A stretch of 64,000 nucleotides of DNA from Canis aureus (Eukaryota > Chordata > Mammalia > Carnivora > Canidae): the NCBI RefSeq assembly GCF_053574225.1, contig NC_135622.1, positions 34,016,052-34,080,051 of the forward strand. Reading direction: 5' to 3'. Numbering within the stretch: the stretch's first letter is position 1; each line of letters starts with the position of its first letter. A program made the position numbers and the translations under genes. Of the stretch, positions 55,688 to 64,000 are shown piece after piece. The notes beneath the pieces are model-generated. The model was not told where the DNA came from. It worked only from the letters and a program-made list of their open reading frames with translations, and searched no databases.

Positions 55688-55719
55688 GAGCAGTTTGCTT
55701 TGATTTTAAAGTGAAAAAA

Positions 55720-55945
55720 AGAGTTAACATATGTAAAACACTTAGTATAGTGTCTGGCACATAGTAAATACTCAGCAAATACTAACATTAGTAAGATAAT
55801 TGGAGGCTAGAAACCTCTTTTAATATGAGAAAAATGAGGCCCAGAAAGTTTGTAACATATATAAAATAATATGATTATTTAGTAATAAAGATGGGAACAT
55901 ATGTTGCCTTACTTCTGAACTCAATACTTTTTCCAGTTCACCATA
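55720..55945. mobile_element. MIR fragments
   Basis: cacttagtatagtgtctggc (sense), then gaggcccagaaagtttgtaa (antisense). Confidence 0.55.
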
Positions 55946-56110
55946 TTCATGTTGGAATATGGCTGTAACCACAGATTGAGACAGTGATTATGGACTGTGG
56001 GGAATCATACTCCATACCAATGAGGTGAAAATTGCTGGGACCAGTTTTCCAAAGAAAGAACAGTCACAAAGGTGCCCATACCCAATACGATCTCAAAATT
56101 ATATACTAAT

Positions 56111-56225
56111 TGGGGTGCCTGGCTGGCTCAGTCATGTGACCCTGTGAGTCTTGATCATCAGGGTCATGAGTTAAAGCCCCATGTTGGGCATGGCGCCTAG
56201 TTAAAATTTAAAAATAAAATTTAAA
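56111..56225 (+). mobile_element. SINEC, short form
   Basis: gggtgcctggctggctcagt head. attayatactaatt on both sides. Confidence 0.92.
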
Positions 56226-56376
56226 AATTACATACTAATTATAAATGTTGTATTTGAATTAGTGAAAAGTTAAAGGATATTTTTGAATAATTAAATTTTA
56301 TATATTCTAAAGTTTGTGTGTGTGTGCAGGGGGCAGTATATAGGATATAAAAGTGTTTAATTCAGGAAACAACCTA

Positions 56377-56563
56377 GGGCAGCTCGGGGCTCAGCAGTTT
56401 AACGCCGCCTTCGGCTCAGGGTGTGAACCTGGGGTCCCAGGATCAAGTCCCACATCAGGCTCCCTGCATGGAGCCTGCTACTCCCTCTGCCTGTGTCTCT
56501 GCCTCTTTCTCTATGTGTCTCTCATGAATAAATACATAAAATCTTAAAAAAAAAAAAAAAAAA
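56377..56563 (+). mobile_element. SINEC_Cf-like
   Basis: gggcagctcggggctcagca head and A19 tail. ggaaacaaccta on both sides. Confidence 0.94.
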
Positions 56564-56759
56564 GAAGGAAACAACCTATTGCTAAATTGACCCTCAAATA
56601 TTTAGTGTATATAATTGCCGATTTAACCGCACTCCTGACAAAAATAGCATGTTGTTTTAATTTGCATTTTTAGTAAGGACAGACAATTTTTTCGTTGGGG
56701 AGCCTTTTTTCTTGTCTGTTTCTGTGGGGTTTTTTTTCCTACTTTTTACTGGGTGAAGT

Positions 56760-56872
56760 CTTTTTTTTTTTTTTTTTTTTTAAGTAAGCTGTATGCCCAA
56801 AGTGGGGCTTGAAGTCAAGATCCTGAGATCAAGAGTCAGAGGTTCTACTGACTGAGCTAGCTAGGCACCCTA
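56760..56872 (-). mobile_element. SINEC, short form, antisense
   Basis: T21 and ctgagctagctaggcaccct. Confidence 0.88.
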
Positions 56873-56990
56873 TCAGACTTGGTTCTTAACTAGAGATTCC
56901 ATAGTCTTGGATTTGGGGAACTAGGTAGATCTGAAAAATACTGGAGGATGGAGGGTACAAACTTTTTCTATCAAGAAAACATGAAGAGGA

Positions 56991-57097
56991 GTGCCTAGTT
57001 GGCTCGGTCAGAGAAGAATGCTGACTTTTGATCTCAGGGTGGTGGGTTTGAGTTCCACATTGGGTGTAGAGATTATTAAAACCAAACAAACTTAAAA
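56991..57097 (+). mobile_element. SINEC, short form
   Basis: agtgcctagttggctcggtc head and gggtgtagagattattaaa end. agaaaacatga on both sides. Confidence 0.9.
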
Positions 57098-57199
57098 GAA
57101 AACATGAGATTTAAAAAAATTACTGTTAGCATCCTTTCATTAAAAGGGGCAGCACTATATGTTGGCAAATTGAATTTAAATTTAAAAACAGAACCACCT

Positions 57200-57391
57200 A
57201 GGGATCCCTGGGTGGCGCAGCAGTTTAGCGCCTGCCTTTGGCCCAGGGCGCGATCCTGGAGACCCGGGATCGAATCCCATGTCCGGCTCCCGGTGCATGG
57301 AGCCTGCTTCTCCCTCTGCCTGTGTCTCTGCCTCTCTCTCTCTCTGTGTGACTATCATAAAAAAATTAAAAAAATAAATAAAAATAAAAAC
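57200..57391 (+). mobile_element. SINEC_Cf, young
   Basis: gggatccctgggtggcgcag head. Perfect flanks aaaaacagaaccaccta. Confidence 0.95.
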
Positions 57392-57556
57392 AGAACCACC
57401 TAAAAAAGAGGGGGGGGGGGCAGAGGAACATTAAAAAAATAAGATAAAAAAAAGATAAATGAATAAATAAATAAATACGACATATTCACAGAATAAAAGA
57501 TGGTTCTTCCCAAGAAAGAGTGGTTGGAATAGTAACTATTTTTATGGAATTGGAGT

Positions 57557-57704
57557 TTTTTTTTTTCAAGGTTTTATTTATTTATTCATAAGAAACACAC
57601 ACAGAGAGACAGAGACATAGGCAGAGGGAGAAGCAGGCTCCACGCAGGGAGCCTGATGTGTGACTCAATCCCGGCACTCAACCACTGAGCCACCCCAGCA
57701 TCCC
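57557..57704 (-). mobile_element. SINEC, antisense, internal deletion
   Basis: ccggcactcaaccactgagc joins regions normally about 40 bp apart. tggaattggag on both sides. Confidence 0.92.
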
Positions 57705-57981
57705 TGGAATTGGAGATGTTTTTATCAAAGTTCTGACAGTCTTCATAGCAAGATTTGGGTACCACTGCACTCACCATGTTACAATTCTAGGTCTTAGTCT
57801 CATTTGAAAAATGAGGTGGTTAGACTAATGATTTAATAAAATTCCTTGTTTCCCTATGTGTTTCAAACCATTTCTTTCTTATGAAGTCTAAACTTATCTA
57901 TTTGAGTCACAGTATATGTATCCATTTATCATTGGCTTGGGAATAGGTTTTCTATTTGCTTTTTAAAGAAAGGTACTCTTG

Positions 57982-58152
57982 TGATGCCTGAGTGGCTCAG
58001 TGGCTGAGCATCTGCCTTTGGCGCAGGGCATGATCCTGGAGTTCCAGGAATGAATCCCATATCAGGCTCCCTGCAGGGAGTCTGCTTCTCCCTCTGCCTA
58101 TGTCTCTGTATTCTTTCTGTGTCTCTCATGAATAAATAAATAAAATATTTTA
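57982..58152 (+). mobile_element. SINEC, left arm of an inverted pair
   Basis: tgatgcctgagtggctcagt head and (aaat)n tail. Confidence 0.92.
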
Positions 58153-58346
58153 TTTTATTTTTTAAGATTTTATTTATTTATTCATGAGAGACACAGAGAG
58201 AGAGAAAGAGAGAGAGAGGCAGACACACAGGCAGAAGGAGAAGCAGGCTCTATGCAGGGAGCCTGATGTGGGACTCGATCCCAGGTCTCCAGGATTACTC
58301 CCTGAGCTGAAGGCAGTGCTAAACCTCTGAGCCACCTGGGCTGCCC
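58153..58346 (-). mobile_element. SINEC_Cf-like, right arm of an inverted pair
   Basis: Inserted in the tail of its neighbour. Inverted head gagccacctgggctgccc. aaaataaaat on both sides. Confidence 0.93.
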
Positions 58347-58417
58347 AAAATAAAATCTTTTTTTTTTTTTTTTTAGGAAAAAAGGTATGCTTAATCTTAT
58401 TGAAATTAGTTTCAAAG

Positions 58418-58578
58418 GGGCATCTGCGTGGCTCAGTTGGTTGGGAGTCTCATGGAGTTTCAGCTCAGGTCATGATCTCAGGGTCATGAGATGGAGCCCC
58501 AAGTTGGCTCCAAGCTGGGCCTGGAGCCTGCTTAAGATTCTCTCTCCCTCTCTTTCTGCACTCCCTCTCAAAAAAAAG
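58418..58578 (+). mobile_element. SINEC
   Basis: ggggcatctgcgtggctcag head. gaaattagyttcaaag on both sides. Confidence 0.93.
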
Positions 58579-58599
58579 AAATTAGCTTCAAAGACTTAA

Positions 58600-59040
58600 C
58601 TTTGTAATAAAAAGCAACAATTTCCCCATTGCTCATGAACATACATCCATTCCCCTCCCCACCCCAATTCCATAGGCAAATGCCTTTGCATAAACCCTTT
58701 AAGCAAGTTTCAGCATTTGATTTCAGGATTCTTGCAGATCCACTTTTCATGAAGAAAATTTCTTTTTCTGACTTGTTGGTTTTTTTAAGTGTCAGATTGT
58801 TTTTGTCTCTGTGGATAGGGTCAAAGAAGAAAAGTAACAATTTCACTTAGAAGCAAATGAGTGAAGAGACAAAGACATCTTAGGAGTGGGCATAAGCTGG
58901 TCACCGTGTTTCAGGGTCTTGTCCCTGGCTTTCCAGAAACAAAACTTCATTTCTGTCAGTGTACCCAGGTCATATCAAATTTTTAGCAGCTGACAAAGGT
59001 TAGTCAAACCACTACTACTGCCTCTCTTCTTCATCCTCCT
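58600..59040. other. Intergenic, nothing recognised
   Basis: Non-repetitive; open frames up to 92 codons on opposite strands mirror one another and show no domain. Confidence 0.45.
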
Positions 59041-59042
59041 AA

Positions 59043-59310
59043 CAGCTAACATTTATTGAGTACTCAGTATGTGCTAGACACTGGGCAATGTCATTTGCTT
59101 GATTTACCTCATGTAATCCTAACAACTACTCTCTGAGATGAGTACTACTCTCAAACCCCATTTTGCAGATGAGGAATCTGAAGTACCAGGAGATTAACAA
59201 CTTGATCAAGGGTAGGCAGCTATTAATTAAATGGTGGAGCCACGCTTCAAACCCAACGGTCACACTCCATGAGTTTATATGCTCTTAATCATTATACTAT
59301 ACCTACCACC
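59043..59310 (-). mobile_element. MIR, antisense
   Basis: tttgcagatgaggaatctga and ggtggagccacgcttcaaac, preceded by atttattgagtactcagtat. Confidence 0.8.
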
Positions 59311-59570
59311 TATCCTAAGGAAAGAATTCATGAAGAACAATAATTTTTATTGATTTATGGTAGAGGATATTCATTTCTGGGAATTGAAAAATCGGTATCA
59401 AAACATCAATGAGGGAAGTCAACAGTCTTGAGCAGTAATCTTTAAGTACAGCTGAGAGCAGGCTAATAACATAGGTTCTCTCTAAGATAGTGACAGTTTA
59501 GAACTGCTAAACTCTGTCCAAGCTAGTCTAGCTTTCTAGTTAAGACAACAAGGTGACCAAGTCCCTTTCA

Positions 59571-59752
59571 TTTTTTTTAAATTTTTTATTTATTTATGAT
59601 AGTCACAGAGAGAGAGAGAGAGGCAGAGACATAGGCAGAGGGAGAAGCAGGCTCCAGGCACCAGGAGCCCGACGTGGGATTCGATCCCGGGTCTCCAGGA
59701 TCGCGCCCTGGGCCAAAGGCAGGCGCCAAACTGCTGCGCCACCCAGGGATCC
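59571..59752 (-). mobile_element. SINEC_Cf, antisense, first of a pair
   Basis: Inverted consensus head cgccacccagggatcccc. ccctttcatt at both ends. Confidence 0.94.
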
Positions 59753-59761
59753 CCCTTTCAT

Positions 59762-59939
59762 TTTTTTTTAAGATTTTATTTATTTATTCATGAGAGACAG
59801 AAAGAGAGGGACAGAGACACAGGCAGAGGGAGAAGCAGGCACTCTGTGAGGAGCCAGATGTGGGACTCGATTCCAGGACCCCAGGATCATGACCCGAGCC
59901 CGAGGCAGACACTCAATCTCTGTGCCACCCAGGCGCCCC
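59762..59939 (-). mobile_element. SINEC, antisense, second of a pair
   Basis: Inverted head tgccacccaggcgccccta. aagtccctttcatt recurs after it. Confidence 0.93.
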
Positions 59940-60289
59940 TAAGTCCCTTTCATTAATATTCTTTCTTTAGATAAGGAACAACATAATTCAATGGGGTTTG
60001 ATGGTTTTACAGTTTCACTCTTTTTAATACAATCAGGCATTCCTCAGAAAGCCTCATCCTTACTAGATTGCTTTATATTCTTAAACCAGCCATTTAGTAG
60101 TATTTGTATCAGTGCAGCACTCTTGCATCACATTTTCATTCTTCCTAGTTTCACCCTTTCAAGTTGGTTAAGGCACTGGCATTTTTTACCTGTTGCTCCC
60201 CCAGCCCCATCTCCATACTTCAGTTCTGATTATAATCCAGGGCTTGGCTAACGAAAAGTTAATTTCTTGATACAAAATGAAAGAATTAG

Positions 60290-60464
60290 GGATGCCTGGG
60301 GGGCTCAGTGGTTGAGCATCTGCCTTTGGCTCAGGATGTGATCCTGTGGTCCCAGGATTGAGTCCTACCTCGGGCTCCCTGCATGGAGGCTGCTTCTCCC
60401 TCTGCCTCTGTCTCTGCCTCTCCTGGTGTGTCTCTCACGAATAAATAAATAAAATATTTTAAAA
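60290..60464 (+). mobile_element. SINEC
   Basis: gggatgcctggggggctcag head. aaaatgaaagaat on both sides. Confidence 0.94.
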
Positions 60465-60703
60465 ATGAAAGAATCATAAACATAATTCTGACGATTTTTC
60501 CTTCCTAGAAGTTTGTAAGAACATTCTAGAGGGAATAGAAGATTATGAAATGTTGAAAAAAAGAAAAGCAAGTTGTAGTTGAATACAGCTATTTGGACTG
60601 GCCCACAGTACACATATATATATAGCACACACATAAATACATATTAAAACACTAGTGTTTATAAGTACAGACTATTTTTTACATTAAAAATAGATACATG
60701 TGC

Positions 60704-60889
60704 GGGGATCCCTGAGTGGCCCAGTGGTTTGGCTTCTGCTTTGGCCCAGGGCATGATCCTGGAGACCCGGGATTGAGTCCCACATCGGGCTCCCTGCATG
60801 AAGCCTGCTTCTCCCTCTGCCTGTGTCTCTGCCTCTCTCTCTCTCTGTCTGTCATGAGTAAATAAATAAAATCTTTAAAAAAATAAAAA
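60704..60889 (+). mobile_element. SINEC_Cf-like
   Basis: gggatccctgagtggcccag head. aaaaatagatacat on both sides. Confidence 0.94.
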
Positions 60890-60977
60890 TAGATACATAT
60901 TCAAAAGGACTAAACCTGGTTTCGGTTTAAAGTTTTCACATACAAGCTAAAATTGGAACGATTTAAAAGTGAAACTA

Positions 60978-61107
60978 AGGGATCCCTGGGTGGCTCAGTG
61001 GTTTAGTGCCTGCCTTCCACACAGGGCGTGATCCTGGGGTCCCAGGGTTGAGTCCCACATTGGGCTCCCTGCATGGAGCCTGCTTATCCCTCTGCCTGTG
61101 TCTCTGC

Positions 61108-61144
<37 letters not shown>

Positions 61145-61182
61145 TCCCTCATGAATAAATAAATAAAATCTTAAAAAAAAAA
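60978..61182 (+). mobile_element. SINEC_Cf-like with (GT)n
   Basis: gggatccctgggtggctcag head. The CT region ends in about nine GT units. aaagtgaaactaa on both sides. Confidence 0.94.
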
Positions 61183-61366
61183 AGTGAAACTAAAATGGAA
61201 TAGAAAATAAGAGAAAGAGTGAACTTTTCCTTTAATGCCTCTCTGGAAAAACTCAATTTAGGAAATGCAGATAAATTTCGAAAGCTGCTGTAAGAGGATT
61301 AAGAATTAACCCACCCTCTCATAAACTAATAATATAATCAGTATTATTTAACAACAGTAATACAGG

Positions 61367-61572
61367 GGCTCCTGGGTGGCTCAGTTGGTTAAGTGTCTGC
61401 CTTTGGCTCAGGTCATGATCCTGGAGTCCTGGGATCAGGCCTGGCATCAGGCTTCCTGCTAGGTCAGGAGTCAGCTTCTCCCTCTCCCTCTACCCTTCCC
61501 CCTGATCTCTTTCTCTCTTTCTCTCTCTCTCTCAAATGAATAAATTCTAAAAAAAAAAAAAAAAAAAAAAAG
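61367..61572 (+). mobile_element. SINEC
   Basis: ggggctcctgggtggctcag head and A24 tail. Confidence 0.93.
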
Positions 61573-61574
61573 TG

Positions 61575-62230
61575 ATATAATAAGAATCACTTAAAATTTC
61601 ATATTAGGAAATCTTAGAATATTCGTTGAAAAAAAAAAAAAGATTATTCGTTGATTAAAGTACCTTTTATATTCCAATTGAATCTGGGAAAATGATCTTA
61701 ATTTAACACATAATCCTATAGGCAGAAATTTATGTGGCTGAAACTGATTTCAAAAGAATCAGTGGAAATAAAAGTGTTCTGTACAATACTATCTCCCTGA
61801 TTTGGATTGACATTTAGTGAAAAGAATTGGTTATGTGTTCTTAGAGTGTTCAGTAGACTAGTGTATGGAAATACCATTCAGAACTATTGTTTTTTCATGG
61901 TACCTAGGATAGCAAAGCTCAGCCTAGAATTGGCCCTTTTCTAATACAGATAAATAGCATGTAGTTAGCTTATCAAAGCACCTATTTCCTAGAGAGGAAG
62001 GCAAGCCAGGCAGGGTTTATCACTTTTCCTTTAATGTGCTTGAAAGCAGTTGTGTAAGTTGGAAAATTGCTTCTTTTCATATTTTTTATAGTATGACATC
62101 CTTCAGAATTCTCCTTAGTACAATAGACTTTGTATTCAGAGACAAAAAAACATGTATTGAGGCCTAATAGTATAATAAGTACTATCTTCCAATAAGTTAC
62201 CTGTGCTTTGTGCAACAACACTTTTCATAA
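61575..62230. other. Intergenic; one tail-only insertion
   Basis: An A-run at 61630-61641 is bracketed by gaatattcgttga and gattattcgttga. Nothing else was recognised. Confidence 0.5.
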
Positions 62231-62235
62231 ATTCT

Positions 62236-62371
62236 TTTTTTTTTTTTTTTTTGAGTGGCAGGGATGGGGTGGAGGGAGAGAGTCTTAAGCAGGCTTCTCA
62301 CCCAGCTTGGAGCCTGAGGTGGGGGTCTATCAAGAGTTGGATGCTTAACAGACAGAGCCACCCAGGCACCC
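62236..62371 (-). mobile_element. SINEC, antisense, shortened
   Basis: T18 and inverted head agagccacccaggcaccccc. Confidence 0.9.
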
Positions 62372-62829
62372 CCATAATTTCTTAATAGAAGAAAGTCAAA
62401 TTAGTGAGCCTTTACAGAACTGATACCCAGTCTTCGAGGGAGTATATAAAAAGATCTTTATCATTTAATCCTTTGAGAAGAACCCAGTTAAGTAGAAAAC
62501 ACAATCAATAAAACTAAAGGAGAATAAATATAACATTCTATAGAACTTCTATTTTCTTGCTAGAATTTTCTTGCAATGGATGTATTCTTTCTATAATTTG
62601 ATACATCTGAAAAAAATACGTATATAAATTTGTAGCATTGTCAAGAGAGGATCCATATTTTATTCACCAACTAAATCTCCTGTCTTCCATAGTCCGCATC
62701 ACACATCCAGATACATCACGTGAAGTTACAGATGAAAAACATAGAGATACAAATAGCTAATGATTACATCTTTTATGTGAAGCAATTCCAACTCAAATAT
62801 TCCAAGTATTTATTATATATAGTGTAATG

Positions 62830-63098
62830 TCTTTTTTTTTTTTTTTTTTGTAGCTGGTGAAAAAGGAGTTAAATCTGTATTTGTAGACTTGGCATTTGGA
62901 AAATACATTGCATAAAATCAAATCTGAAAAGTATAGCATTGGAAATATAGTCAATAATACCATAAAAATGTATGCGTGACAGGTGGTGACTACACTTAGG
63001 GCGAACATCCAGTAATGCAAAGAATTGTTAAAACACTATGCTGTACATGTGAAATGAATATAACATTGTATGTCAACTATACCTAATAAAAATACAAT
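62830..63098 (+). mobile_element. L1 3' end
   Basis: gtgactacacttagggcgaa, then ttgtatgtcaactataccta and aataaaaat. A T18 run lies at its left. Confidence 0.75.
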
Positions 63099-63399
63099 CA
63101 GAACTTATGTTAAGCAATTCTATCTAAAGAAAGGGTTTACATTTATTTTCTATAGAGTTTGGCTGAGCAGCAAGGCTGTTACTCGAAGACGACTTAAAGT
63201 CCCAGTCCTCAGGATAGGAGTATTAGTGGATGAGATGTGTTACTACAATTCAAAGCAGAAAGCACTAGAAAGAAAGCACAAATAAATCTGTGCTTCAAAT
63301 GCAAATAATTTCATAACTGCCACTAGCTAGAATGCTTTAAGGATTTAGGGGCTTTGCACAATTTCAAAATAACCGTAAAACGAACTACAACTCTATTCC

Positions 63400-64000
63400 T
63401 CTGTGCCCCAGAGTCCAAGAACTCAGACGGTGTGGGTGAAAATTGGTTCTGAAGCGGCCGGAGGGTCGGTGCAGTCCCTGGGCACGGCACTCCTTTTGAG
63501 GCCCAGGGCGCAGTGACCACTACTCAGAATGGAGGGGTTTATGCAGCTCTCACCCTGGCCAAACTCCCGATTACCTCTGATGAGCCCCGGAGACGACTGA
63601 GCAGCAGTCTAAGCCAGGTCCCCCCGCAGAAAGGCGGCGACAGCTGCAACATCAGCGGTTAAATTTTACAGCCTTTCGTAAGGCCGGTGTAGTGTACCTG
63701 CAGTAAGACTACCTGAGCTGAGGGTTCCTAGACTGGGGGGAAATAAAAGGGGGGAGGGAGAAGGAAGGAAAAGGGGGAGGGGAGGGGAGGGGGCGGGACG
63801 CGGCGGGGAAGTCCACGGGTTTACCGGCGAGGTCTGGCGTTCCCATGGAAACGTATCCCTCCGCCCGTTCCCAGCGTCTTAGCCCCTTCAGTTCCCTCCG
63901 CGCCGCCCCTCCGCTGTTTCCGCCCAGCTCCTTTGTGCCGCGCAGAACGTCGAGATGACGCATGCGCAGAGAGAAGCCGCCGCCGCGTATATAAGCGCGA
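63400..64000 (+). promoter_or_regulatory. SRSF7: CpG-rich promoter, probably SRSF7
   Basis: High CpG in the last 600 bp. G-rich tract at 63734-63808; palindromic X-box gttcccatggaaac at 63839-63852; NRF1-like acgcatgcgcag at 63960-63971 or a base or two earlier; TATATAA at 63988-63994. A TATA box here puts the start 20-30 bp past the window end, on the plus strand. The gene name rests only on synteny, because no SRSF7 exon is in view. Confidence 0.65.
63988..63994 (+). promoter_or_regulatory. TATA box
   Basis: TATATAA in a fully GC-rich context (gcgtatataagcgcg). Confidence 0.75.

Noticed and set aside
63709..63963. 84-codon minus-strand frame in the right-end CpG island
   Set aside because: GC-rich promoter DNA has few stop codons; the frame overlaps promoter motifs and has no domain.
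1..64000. CRISPR array, operon or other prokaryotic system
   Set aside because: All dispersed repeats are SINEs, LINEs or microsatellites in vertebrate DNA; no regularly spaced repeats were found.

Overview
This window is mammalian nuclear DNA, almost certainly from a dog or close canid. The main evidence is a very high density of tRNA-derived carnivore SINEs (SINEC): I count about 67 copies. Several are young SINEC_Cf copies with near-perfect target-site duplications, and one is a 5'-truncated young canine-type L1. Coding exons are short, have GT/AG borders, and are separated by repeat-filled introns.

Layout. (1) Positions 1-22034 (+) hold the last 12 coding exons of DHX57, a DEAH-box helicase: the C-terminal 578 residues, from just before helicase motif IV to the stop. 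Exon phases join without a gap, and the sequence begins inside an intron. A long 3' UTR probably runs to about 24.5 kb. (2) Positions 24.6-33.5 kb are intergenic: SINEs, an old L1 and the young L1 fragment. (3) Positions 33.5-37.6 kb (-) hold GEMIN6, a subunit of the SMN complex, with two coding exons giving 166 residues. Its GC-rich promoter lies near 37.5 kb between two SINE insertions. (4) Positions 37.9-46.8 kb are repeats. (5) Positions 46855-48630 (-) hold an intact single-exon gene for a 591-residue TPR/DUF3808 protein of the TTC39 family, best matched by position to TTC39D. (6) Positions 49-63.3 kb are dense SINE/L2/MIR/L1 sequence with an ERVL-type solo LTR. (7) Positions 63.4-64.0 kb hold a CpG-rich promoter with an X-box, an NRF1-like site and a TATA box firing to the right. 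By synteny it should drive SRSF7, whose transcript would start just past the window.

The order DHX57 - GEMIN6 - (TTC39D) - SRSF7, with DHX57 and GEMIN6 convergent and GEMIN6 and SRSF7 divergent, is the conserved block I know from human 2p22 and mouse 17. The genes are not a functional operon. DHX57 is a putative RNA helicase, GEMIN6 acts in snRNP assembly and SRSF7 in splicing, but they are separately promoted.

I found no new multi-gene system. The most unusual signals are retrotransposition footprints. Several inserts appear to be nothing but a poly(A) or poly(T) tract between target-site duplications. Groups of SINEs share one target site. One SINE carries a 23-bp filler copied from 0.8 kb away, and one 3'-truncated SINE has no tail inside another SINE. 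There is also an unrecognised pseudogene-like open frame in a DHX57 intron, and the intact TTC39D-like gene itself. All repeat family names are from memory and pattern recognition, without database comparison.
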